DNA from: an uncultured Hyphomicrobiales bacterium
Lineage (GTDB): Bacteria; Pseudomonadota; Alphaproteobacteria; Rhizobiales; Xanthobacteraceae
NCBI GenBank assembly: GCA_903885555.1
Contig: CAISIV010000071.1
Location: forward strand, 1-34,188
Direction: 5' to 3'
DNA length: 34,188 nt
Positions within the stretch are counted from its first letter, which is position 1; each line of letters starts with the position of its first letter. The position numbers and the translations under genes were made by a program. Below, one piece after another: positions 26,484-33,332 of the stretch. The notes below the pieces were generated by a model. It saw only the letters and a list, made by a program, of their open reading frames with translations. It had not been told where the DNA came from and searched no databases.

Positions 26484-27449
26484 ATGATCAATCGCCGCCA
26501 TTTTGTTGCCGCCACCACCGCTTCGTTGATGGCAGGGCGATCCGCCCTTGCTCAGGCCTGGCCGAACCGGCCTGTGATTGCCGTCGTGCCGTTTCCGCCG
26601 TCCGGCAATGTCGATATCACCGCGCGCCTGGTCAGTGCGCCGTTCGCCGCCGCATTGGGACAACAGTTGGTGGTGGAAAATCGTCCGGGTGCCGGCGGCA
26701 ATATCGGCAATGAAGCCGTCGCTCGCGCCGCGCCCGATGGATACACGGTGCTGTTCACGCAGGGCGGCATCGCAGTCAATCAGTTCCTCTACAATAACCT
26801 GAAATACGATACGGCACGCGATTTCGCGCCGGTCTCGCTGCTGGTTCTCGTTCCCAACGTCGTTGTGGTGCCGGCGAGCCTGCCGGTGACGACGATGGCG
26901 GAATTCATCGCCTACGCGAAGCCGAAGAAATTGCTCTATTCGTCCGCCGGCAACGGAACGTCGAGTCACTTGTCCGGCGAGCTGCTGAAGCGAAAACTCG
27001 GCATCGAGATGACACACGTGCCTTATCGCGGCACCGCGCTGGGCGTCACGGACATGATTGCAGGCCGTGTCGATGTCACTTGCGACAATGTTTCGGCTCT
27101 GCTGCCGCACATCAAATCGGGCGCGTTACGCGCCCTGGCGGTGACAACGCCGGAGCGGCTTGCGGTGTTGCCGGACGTTCCGACAATGGATGCATCCGGC
27201 ATCAAGGATTTCAAATCGTCGGGCTGGACGGCAGTTTTTGCGCCGGTGAAGACGCCGGCGGAAATCATCACCAAAATGAATCAGGCGCTGGTCGGCGCCA
27301 CGCGTCAGCCCGACGTCCGCAAGACCATGGAACAGGTTGGCAATGTCGTCGTCGGCTCAACGACCGCCGAATTGGCAAAATTCGTCAAGGACGAGAGCGA
27401 CACCTGGGGCCCGATCATCAAGGAAGGCAATATTGCGATTGACGGCTAG
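26484..27449 (+). CDS. Tripartite tricarboxylate-type (TctC/Bug) receptor, copy 3
   Basis: A 321-residue exported receptor. The leader begins MINRRHFVAATTASLMAG and carries an RRxF pair before a modest hydrophobic core, so export by the Tat route is possible; the other three copies look Sec-type. Family segments are WPNRPVIAVVPFPPSGNVD, LVVENRPGAGGNIGN and DGYTVLFTQGG, with THVPYRGTALGVTDMIAG in lobe two. It follows the enolase-superfamily gene by 24 bp and is probably cotranscribed with it. The stop converges on the ACMSD-like gene with 48 bp between them. Confidence 0.9.
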   Translation: MINRRHFVAATTASLMAGRSALAQAWPNRPVIAVVPFPPSGNVDITARLVSAPFAAALGQQLVVENRPGAGGNIGNEAVARAAPDGYTVLFTQGGIAVNQFLYNNLKYDTARDFAPVSLLVLVPNVVVVPASLPVTTMAEFIAYAKPKKLLYSSAGNGTSSHLSGELLKRKLGIEMTHVPYRGTALGVTDMIAGRVDVTCDNVSALLPHIKSGALRALAVTTPERLAVLPDVPTMDASGIKDFKSSGWTAVFAPVKTPAEIITKMNQALVGATRQPDVRKTMEQVGNVVVGSTTAELAKFVKDESDTWGPIIKEGNIAIDG

Positions 27450-27497
27450 CCCACTCGGGCCTGCGTCCGATCGTCTCGTTTGGTGATTTTGCCGCCG

Positions 27498-28463
27498 CTA
27501 AAGCTTGAAAAGCCTGGCAGGGTTTGTTTCCGCAATCTGTTTCAAAGCCGCGTCGCTCCCGGCGGCGGTCTTCACCATGGCGAGCGGGTTCTTGATGCCG
27601 GTCGCGAAAGGCAGATCGCTGCCGAGAACAACATTCTGCGAGCCGGCAAAGTCGATGAGGAACTTCAGACTCGCGACTTCGTGGATGTTGGTGTCGAAAA
27701 TCAACTGCCCAACATAGTCCCACGGATCCTTGGCGACGTTCTTCAACTCAGGCCGGTAGGCGATACACTGGCGTAACCGCCCGACCTGATAAGGGAAGAA
27801 GCCGCCGCCGAGCGCGCAGATGATTTTGGCTTTCGGGTGACGATCGAGCATGCCGCTGCAGATCAGCCGCTCGATAGCGATGGTCGCTTCGGTCGGCATG
27901 CCGATGATCGATTGAAGGTAGTAGTCCTTCATGCCGGGATTTGGATGTCCATCACCGGGGTGAAGCAAGACGGGCAGGTCGAGCTCTTCGACCGCTGACC
28001 AGAACACTTCATAGTCAGGCTCGTCGAGACGGCGTCCATCGATATTGGTGCCGGCCAGCACGCCGCGGCAACCGGCCTTGGCCGCATCGCGCAGCATCTC
28101 GGCGGCCGCTTGCGGGAAGCGCAGCGGCACATGCGCCATCCAGTGAAAATGTCTGGGGTGCTGCGTGTGGTACTCGGCAAGGCCGAGATTGGTTTCATGG
28201 CAAAGACGCTGTGCCGGCTCCAGTTCGAGCTCGTAGTAGAACAACGGCTTCGGCGCCGCCGACAGGATGCCGACATCGATCCCGTTGCTCTTCATGCTCG
28301 CCAGCGTGACGTCCGGATCGAACCACTTCGGCGTTACTTCGAAGTCGACGTAGTTTCCGCCGCTCCAGTGCATGCCATCGAGTTTCACGCGATAGATCGG
28401 ATCGGCCCGCAGCAGGTCGAGCACGCGTTTCGGCAAAACGTGGATGTGGGAATCGATCTTGAT
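27498..28463 (-). CDS. Amidohydrolase, ACMSD/LigJ-like, apparent ATC start
   Basis: A metal-dependent amidohydrolase of the ACMSD/4-oxalomesaconate hydratase type, 321 residues if translation begins at 28463. The first bacterial-type start codon in this frame is a TTG at 28436, but that would cut off the HxH metal motif. Reading upstream in frame gives KIDSHIHVLPKR, with H6 and H8, as expected for the family. The only start-like codon there is ATC at 28463-28461. It is preceded by AGGAGG with 5-base spacing. No ATG, GTG, TTG or CTG lies in frame upstream before a stop at 28556. Other metal ligands are present (His168 in LLHPGDGHP, Asp283 in VLGSDLPF). Either ATC is a real start, or one base differs from ATG. 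Likely substrates are 2-pyrone- or muconate-type acids. Confidence 0.8.
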   Translation of the reverse strand: MKIDSHIHVLPKRVLDLLRADPIYRVKLDGMHWSGGNYVDFEVTPKWFDPDVTLASMKSNGIDVGILSAAPKPLFYYELELEPAQRLCHETNLGLAEYHTQHPRHFHWMAHVPLRFPQAAAEMLRDAAKAGCRGVLAGTNIDGRRLDEPDYEVFWSAVEELDLPVLLHPGDGHPNPGMKDYYLQSIIGMPTEATIAIERLICSGMLDRHPKAKIICALGGGFFPYQVGRLRQCIAYRPELKNVAKDPWDYVGQLIFDTNIHEVASLKFLIDFAGSQNVVLGSDLPFATGIKNPLAMVKTAAGSDAALKQIAETNPARLFKL

Positions 28464-28468
28464 GTCAG

Positions 28469-28474
28469 CCTCCT
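28469..28474 (-). promoter_or_regulatory. Shine-Dalgarno site of the amidohydrolase gene
   Basis: AGGAGG on the minus strand, five bases (CTGAC) before the ATC codon at 28463. It is the strongest ribosome-binding match in the leader. The TTG at 28436 has no purine-rich site before it, which argues that translation begins at or near the ATC. Confidence 0.65.
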
Positions 28475-28541
28475 TTTGGAAGACTGACGCCTTCCCCGGT
28501 CGAGGTAAATTCTGTGACTCAGAAGTTTTGCTAGCGCAAGG

Positions 28542-28581
28542 GAGGCTTGGCGATCAATTAAGAGGCCTGGCGATCAATTAA
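28542..28581 (+). repeat. 20-bp direct tandem repeat in a divergent promoter region
   Basis: Two abutting copies of a 20-base unit (28542-28561 and 28562-28581) differ at one base: T at 28547 versus C at 28567. Each contains GATCAATTAA, and the second runs into the perfect palindrome CAATTAATTG (28575-28584). The region lies between the amidohydrolase and TctC copy 4 genes, which are divergent. A 20-bp period, about two DNA turns, would place two binding sites on the same helix face. An operator pair for an unlinked or linked regulator is possible. Confidence 0.6.
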
Positions 28582-28735
28582 TTGGAACGCGATTTCGGAA
28601 TTTTTTATGTGGCAAATCATCGGTCAAAAGCGATAATCACGGGGCAATCACGGTTATTCGGGATCGCAAAAAGGGGCGCGACCATTCGTTTCGGCGAAGG
28701 GCGACAGAACCCCAAAAACGTAGGGAGGATTTCGA

Positions 28736-29719
28736 ATGAATCTCCGCAAGGTGACTGTCGTCGCTTGCCTTGGTGCGTCAATTCTTGGCGCCGCTTTGGC
28801 CGCGCTCGGCACGCAAACCGCTTGGTCGCAGGCGCCAAAGACCATCAAGATCATCGTGCCGTTCTCGCCGGGCAACGGTCCGGACCTCGTCGCGCGGGTG
28901 TTCGGCCAGCAGATCGGCGAGATCAACGGTACGACCGTGGTGATAGAAAACCGGGCCGGCGGCGGCACGGTGATGGGTACCGACCAGGTCGCGCGTTCGA
29001 CGCCCGATGGCGGCACCTTGCTGCTCGCAGCGCCCGCCTTCGTCGTCAACGATGCCCTGAAAAGGGCCAAATCGACGCCGGTCAACGAGTTCGTACCGGT
29101 ATGTCTCCTTGCCATTACACCGATGATATTGGTCGTCCGCAGTGACTCGCCCTACATGACGTTCGACGATCTGATCAAGGCGGCGCGTGCGAAACCCGAT
29201 GAATTGCAGATGGTTAGCGGTGGTCCGGCGACCTCGCTGCACATGGCGATCGAAGTCATCAAGCACGCCGCCAACGTGAAGATGACCTATGTTCCCTATG
29301 GCGGCACAGCGCCTGCTATCGGCGCACTGATGGGCGGGCATGTGACGGCGGTGATGTCCGACTATCCCACCATTGTGTCGCAGCTTCAGGCCAAGACGAT
29401 ACGCCCACTTGTGAGCGTTTCAGAAAAGCGGCTTGAATTGCTGCCGGACGTGCCAACACTCGCCGAAACTGGCCTGGTCAAATACGACGCCGATATCTTT
29501 TACGGTATCGTCGCGCCGGCCAAGACGCCGCCAGCGGTCGTCACGCAGATGATCGATATGTTCAAGGCCGCGGCCAAGACTCCCGAGGTGAAGACCCGCT
29601 TTGAAACTCTCGGTCTGTTCCCGAGCGACAAATGCGGCGCGGAGTGGGGCGCCTACATCAACAAGCAGGTCGAGGGTTACGCCAAGGTCGCACGCGACGC
29701 CAACATCAAAGCGGAGTAA
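28736..29719 (+). CDS. Tripartite tricarboxylate-type (TctC/Bug) receptor, copy 4
   Basis: A 327-residue exported receptor with a long Sec signal (MNLRKVTVVACLGASILGA, cleaved near AWSQA). GGGAGG lies eight bases before the ATG. Family segments are TIKIIVPFSPGNGPD, TVVIENRAGGGTVMG and DGGTLLLAAPAFV. Lobe two has YVPYGGTAPAIGALMGG. The opening differs from the RPVR form of copies 1 to 3, so it is the most diverged of the four. The LigI-like gene follows 27 bp downstream, which suggests a joint transcript and a dicarboxylate or lactone substrate. The 272-bp leader contains the tandem repeat. Confidence 0.9.
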   Translation: MNLRKVTVVACLGASILGAALAALGTQTAWSQAPKTIKIIVPFSPGNGPDLVARVFGQQIGEINGTTVVIENRAGGGTVMGTDQVARSTPDGGTLLLAAPAFVVNDALKRAKSTPVNEFVPVCLLAITPMILVVRSDSPYMTFDDLIKAARAKPDELQMVSGGPATSLHMAIEVIKHAANVKMTYVPYGGTAPAIGALMGGHVTAVMSDYPTIVSQLQAKTIRPLVSVSEKRLELLPDVPTLAETGLVKYDADIFYGIVAPAKTPPAVVTQMIDMFKAAAKTPEVKTRFETLGLFPSDKCGAEWGAYINKQVEGYAKVARDANIKAE

Positions 29720-29746
29720 CCGGCGCAGCCGGCGGCAAATTCAAAC

Positions 29747-30640
29747 ATGAGCAATAGCCCGTCCTCGTCTCAGCCGGTTTATCCGGAACCGCAGCTTGAT
29801 GTTCGAACGCCGAAGGTGAAGCTGCCGCCGATGGCGGCGGACTGCCATGCTCATGTGTTCGGCCCGGCCGACAGGTATCCGCAGGCGGCCAATCGACTCT
29901 ATACGGCTCCGGCGGTGCTGCTTGGCGATTACTTCGCAATGCACGATGCAGTCGGCGTCGCGCGTGGCGTATTGGTGCAGACAGGACTCTATGGTAACGA
30001 CAACAGCTTCATTGTCGATTCAATCAAGGCCCATCCGGACCGGTTGCGTGGCATCGCGCTGATTAGCGAGAACGTCACCGATAATGAACTTGGCCAACTC
30101 GCGGCGTCGGGCATCCGTGGCTTTCGCGTCAACCGGACCGCTGCGACGGGGCTCGAGATCGAGGTTTCGCGGAAGCTCGCGCACCGCGTCAAAGACCTTG
30201 GATGGCACGTACAATTCCTGCTCGATGTCGAGGATCATCCGGACCTCGATACGCTGCTTGGCAGTTTTCCGACGGACGTGGTGATCGACCATATGGGCCG
30301 GCCGGACCCGAAGAAGGGCGTTGCAGCGCCGGGGTTTCAGGCCTTGATCCGGCTGCTTCGCTCGGGGCGGGGATGGGCGAAACTGTCAGCGCCATACCGC
30401 ACGTCGCTGGTGCCGCCGCCTTACGGCGACCTGACGCAATTCGCGCATGCTCTGGTCGACGCCGCGCCGGAACGGCTGGTGTGGGGCTCGGATTGGCCTC
30501 ACGTGCTCCTGAAATCCGAAATGCCTAACGACGGCGATCTCGTCGACCTGATCGCCGAGTGGGTACCTGACGAAAAAATTCGCAATCGCGTTCTCGTTGA
30601 GAATGCAGAAAAACTATATGGGTTCGGCAAGCCGCTGTGA
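29747..30640 (+). CDS. LigI-like amidohydrolase (2-pyrone-4,6-dicarboxylate lactonase type)
   Basis: A 297-residue amidohydrolase_2-family protein. The key residues of LigI-type lactonases are visible: H34 and H36 in DCHAHVFG, H182 in VVIDHMGRPD and D249 in WGSDWPH. LigI itself hydrolyses 2-pyrone-4,6-dicarboxylate in the protocatechuate 4,5-cleavage pathway without a metal. This protein has that architecture but an extra polar N-terminus of about 28 residues. Related lactonases act on sugar lactones, so the substrate remains uncertain. It lies 27 bp after TctC copy 4 and ends 4 bp before the stop of the convergent amidase. Confidence 0.84.
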   Translation: MSNSPSSSQPVYPEPQLDVRTPKVKLPPMAADCHAHVFGPADRYPQAANRLYTAPAVLLGDYFAMHDAVGVARGVLVQTGLYGNDNSFIVDSIKAHPDRLRGIALISENVTDNELGQLAASGIRGFRVNRTAATGLEIEVSRKLAHRVKDLGWHVQFLLDVEDHPDLDTLLGSFPTDVVIDHMGRPDPKKGVAAPGFQALIRLLRSGRGWAKLSAPYRTSLVPPPYGDLTQFAHALVDAAPERLVWGSDWPHVLLKSEMPNDGDLVDLIAEWVPDEKIRNRVLVENAEKLYGFGKPL

Positions 30641-30644
30641 GGCT

Positions 30645-32036
30645 TTACAGCTTCGGCCGTTGCGCGGCCCAGCCGGCCGCCTCGCAGTAAGCGTGGGCAA
30701 CCCGGTAGACCATCGGCTCGTCGAACGCCTTGCCGCATATCTGCATGCCGAGCGGAATGCCATCGCGCGAGAAGCCCGTCGGCACCGAGATGGCCGGCGT
30801 GCCGGTGATGTTGAACGGCATGCGGACATGGCGTTCATAGGTCTTGGCGATCATGTCGGGATCGTCGAGTTCGCACGGTAACTCAAGTCCTGACAGCGTA
30901 ATGACGGCATCATAGTTCTTCATCAACGCATCGAACTCGGCGCACAGCATCGTTCGCGCCTGCAGCGCCTTGATGTATTCGTCGGCCCGGATAAAAGCGC
31001 CGGTCAGAAGCTTGCGGCGGCTGATTTCGCAATAATCCTGCGGCCGCTGCTTCAGCCACGCTTCGTGAACCACATAGGATTCGGCCTGGATGATGGCGCG
31101 GCCGCATGCGGCCCAGGTCGATAGTGGCAAAAGCTTAACGGTGCGAACGTCGGCGCCGAGCTCGCGCAGAAGAACGATGGCGCGATCGATGCCGCCCTTC
31201 ATTTCGTCATTAGCAGCGGCGTCGGTGGTGTAGAAATGCTCGATAACGCCGATGCGCAGGCCCTTGATGCCGCCGCGCAGGCCGCTGACACAGTCCTTCG
31301 GCAAGATGTCACGGCTGGTTATATCGCCTGGATCGTAGCCGGCGATGCTTTCGTGGACGATGGCGTTGTCTTCGACGGTTCGCGTCAACGGGCCGATGTG
31401 GTCGAGCGAGAATGACAGCGGCACCGCGCCGCTGCGGCTGACGAGGCCATAGGTCGGCTTCATGCCGATAATGCCGCAGCAGGTCGCCGGATTGCGCACT
31501 GAACCGCCGGTATCGCTGCCAAGCGCCGCCGGGATCATGCCGGCCGCGATGGCCGCGGCGGGGCCACTCGACGAGCCGCCCGGATGCAGTTTCTTGTTCC
31601 AGGGGTTGCGGGCCGGTGGCCAGGGCAGATCGTACGTCGGTCCGCCGGAGCCGAACTCGTGCAGCGACATTTTGCCCATAAGGATGGCGCCGGCTTCACG
31701 CAGGCGTGTCACGACATGAGCGTCTCTGACGGCGATGTTGTCCGCCAGAATTTTGGAGTGGCAGGTCGTGCGCAGGCCCGCGACGTCGATCAGATCCTTC
31801 AGGCCATAGGGGATGCCGTGCATGGGGCCGCGATAATGGCCAGCCGCTATTTCGCCTTCCGCTATTTCAGCTTGCGCCAGAGCATCATCCGCAATCACTT
31901 CGATAAAGGCATTGTAGGTCGGATCGAGTGCCTCGATCCGTGACAGCGCGTGCTTCGTCAATTCGACGGGCGAGAGCTTGCGCGAGTGCAGCAGCCTGGC
32001 GGCGTCAACGATCGTAAAAAAATCCAGATCGCTCAT
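30645..32036 (-). CDS. Amidase, amidase-signature family (AtzE/GatA-like)
   Basis: A 463-residue hydrolase with an intact amidase-signature triad: Lys80 in GLKDLIDVAG, cis-Ser155 in GGSSSGPAAAIAAG and the nucleophile Ser179 in GSDTGGSVRNPA. The order and spacing match the family (75 and 24 residues apart). It is cytoplasmic, with no signal peptide. It should cleave an amide or carbamoyl bond of an acid substrate; the exact compound is unknown. Its start overlaps the stop of a 61-residue gene by ATGA (32033-32036). This arrangement is like AtzG with AtzE, or GatC with GatA. LysR, divergent from the pair, is its probable regulator. Confidence 0.92.
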   Translation of the reverse strand: MSDLDFFTIVDAARLLHSRKLSPVELTKHALSRIEALDPTYNAFIEVIADDALAQAEIAEGEIAAGHYRGPMHGIPYGLKDLIDVAGLRTTCHSKILADNIAVRDAHVVTRLREAGAILMGKMSLHEFGSGGPTYDLPWPPARNPWNKKLHPGGSSSGPAAAIAAGMIPAALGSDTGGSVRNPATCCGIIGMKPTYGLVSRSGAVPLSFSLDHIGPLTRTVEDNAIVHESIAGYDPGDITSRDILPKDCVSGLRGGIKGLRIGVIEHFYTTDAAANDEMKGGIDRAIVLLRELGADVRTVKLLPLSTWAACGRAIIQAESYVVHEAWLKQRPQDYCEISRRKLLTGAFIRADEYIKALQARTMLCAEFDALMKNYDAVITLSGLELPCELDDPDMIAKTYERHVRMPFNITGTPAISVPTGFSRDGIPLGMQICGKAFDEPMVYRVAHAYCEAAGWAAQRPKL

Positions 32037-32218
32037 TTGTCGCCCGCCTGAACGACGAAATAATGCGCCGGCTCGGTCGTCGTCGTGCGCGCCGCATCCA
32101 GCGCCGGCGTTGGCGCAAGGCCTCGCTCCACGGCGGCTTTTACCAGTGCTGGGTAGTCAGCGTAGGTCTGCGCAAGGCCTGCGCCCTTGGCGAGGTCGGC
32201 GAACTGCTCGTCGGTCAT
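32033..32218 (-). CDS. Small AtzG/GatC-like partner of the amidase
   Basis: A 61-residue protein that starts at the ATG at 32218 and ends by overlapping the amidase start. It looks largely helical (TDEQFADLAKGAGLA, YADYPALVKAAVERGL) and ends in an extended tail with TTEPAHYFVV. The helix pair plus the EPAxxF end resemble the DUF4089/AtzG proteins that bind AtzE-type amidases, and more remotely GatC. The longer open frame back to 32590 runs into lysR coding sequence and is rejected. The pairing with the amidase is inferred from overlap and resemblance; no database search was possible. Confidence 0.65.
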   Translation of the reverse strand: MTDEQFADLAKGAGLAQTYADYPALVKAAVERGLAPTPALDAARTTTTEPAHYFVVQAGDK

Positions 32219-32360
32219 GGCGCAACTTCCCCAGAATGCCGTTTTTGTTGGTCCAAATCGGCTCTTTTGCGGCCGTAGCCGGTAGTTTCGGGACCGGACC
32301 ATGTTTTGCCAAACGCAATTAATAGAAATAACATTCATAAAACCTGAAACCGGGAAATTC
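32219..32360 (+). promoter_or_regulatory. Divergent amidase/LysR intergenic region with dyads
   Basis: A 142-bp region between the AtzG-like start and the lysR start. It holds two short dyads: TTGGTCCAA (32248-32256) and GTTTTGCCAAAC (32303-32314), which are the sort of sites a LysR protein could use. An AT-rich stretch near 32319-32340 (AATTAATAGAAATAAC) may be the lysR -10 region. None of this is a full LysR box, so the assignment is tentative. Confidence 0.35.
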
Positions 32361-33326
32361 ATGTCTGAGACCTTCAGAATCCAGCAAATACGGCAGTTTC
32401 TCATCGCGGCGGAGAGCGGCAGCTTCCGCGCGGCGGCTTCCGGAACGTTCCGCTCGGCTGCGGCGGTGTCGACGGCGATGCGCGACCTCGAATTGCAGGT
32501 CGGCGCGCCTTTGTTCGAGAAAGGCCAACGCGCGCGGCTTACGCCCTTGGGCGAAACTTTGTCGCCTTTGTTCGCGGAGTTGCTGCGCACGCATGACCGC
32601 GTTGTCAGCGACGTTCACCAACTCGCCAAAGCCGAGCGCGGCTCGTTATCCGTCGCGGTCGTACCATTTCTGGCCGAGGAGTGGTTTCCCGCCATCTTGC
32701 GCGGCTTCCTCGTCAGTCACCCGAACATCGCCATCAAGGTCACCGACGAGCGGTCCCGCCACATTCGCCGACTGGTCGCGGAAGGTTCGGCCGATATCGG
32801 CATCGCCGCCAAACTCTCGGACGACCCCAAGCTGTCCTTCAACGCGATTGCCGCAGATGCCTATGGCATCGCCTGCCGCTTCGATCATCCGATGGCGAAG
32901 CGTCAAAACCTGACATGGAGCCAGCTGGCCGGCGAAAAGCTCATCGGCAACGACGGCTTCGAGACCCTGGTCGGTCATGGCCTCGGCGAGTGGATCGAAC
33001 ATCCGGTGATCTCGGTATCCAGCCGAACCTCGATGATGGATTGCGTGCGCCAAGGCGTCGGCATCACGGTACTGCCAAGACTTACCAAGCCGACGATCGC
33101 CAAGGACATCGTCTTTGTTCCGCTCGTGAAGCCGAAGGTAACGCGGCTGATCGGCATCATCACGCGTCGCGGCCAGACTTTGCTGCCAGCGGCGCGCGAT
33201 ATGTACGACCTGATCGAAGCGGAGTTGCGCGTCTACGCAAAGGCGCATGGCGCGACGCTGGTCGAGCCGAAGGGAAAATCGGCCGATGTCGCCAAGGTCA
33301 AGCGCGGCCGCAAAGCATCACACTAG
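32361..33326 (+). CDS. LysR-family transcriptional regulator
   Basis: A 321-residue regulator, taken from the ATG at 32361; an upstream extension to 32301 is AT-rich and unlikely to be coding. The winged-helix domain is at residues 5-65 (IQQIRQFLIAAESGSFRAAA, then AVSTAMRDLELQVGAPLFEKG and RLTPLGE). The effector domain covers about 90-300 (LSVAVVPFLAEEWFP, GIAAKLSDDP, VRQGVGITVLP). A basic tail of about 35 residues (GKSADVAKVKRGRKASH) is longer than usual. It is divergent from the AtzG-like/amidase pair and probably controls it. It ends 6 bp before the stop of the aldo/keto reductase gene. Confidence 0.9.
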   Translation: MSETFRIQQIRQFLIAAESGSFRAAASGTFRSAAAVSTAMRDLELQVGAPLFEKGQRARLTPLGETLSPLFAELLRTHDRVVSDVHQLAKAERGSLSVAVVPFLAEEWFPAILRGFLVSHPNIAIKVTDERSRHIRRLVAEGSADIGIAAKLSDDPKLSFNAIAADAYGIACRFDHPMAKRQNLTWSQLAGEKLIGNDGFETLVGHGLGEWIEHPVISVSSRTSMMDCVRQGVGITVLPRLTKPTIAKDIVFVPLVKPKVTRLIGIITRRGQTLLPAARDMYDLIEAELRVYAKAHGATLVEPKGKSADVAKVKRGRKASH

Positions 33327-33332
33327 GCGGCT

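Noticed and set aside
25230-27110. 626-codon minus-strand open frame
   Set aside because: It lies opposite two well-supported genes (enolase-superfamily enzyme and TctC copy 3) and shows the shadow composition, with no signal peptide or motif.
27450-27461. Small hairpin GCCC-ACTC-GGGC after TctC copy 3
   Set aside because: Only a 4-bp stem and no T-run; too weak to call a terminator.
28736-29719. The TctC receptors as parts of complete tripartite transporters
   Set aside because: No gene with the many membrane helices of TctA or the small TctB protein is present anywhere in the window.
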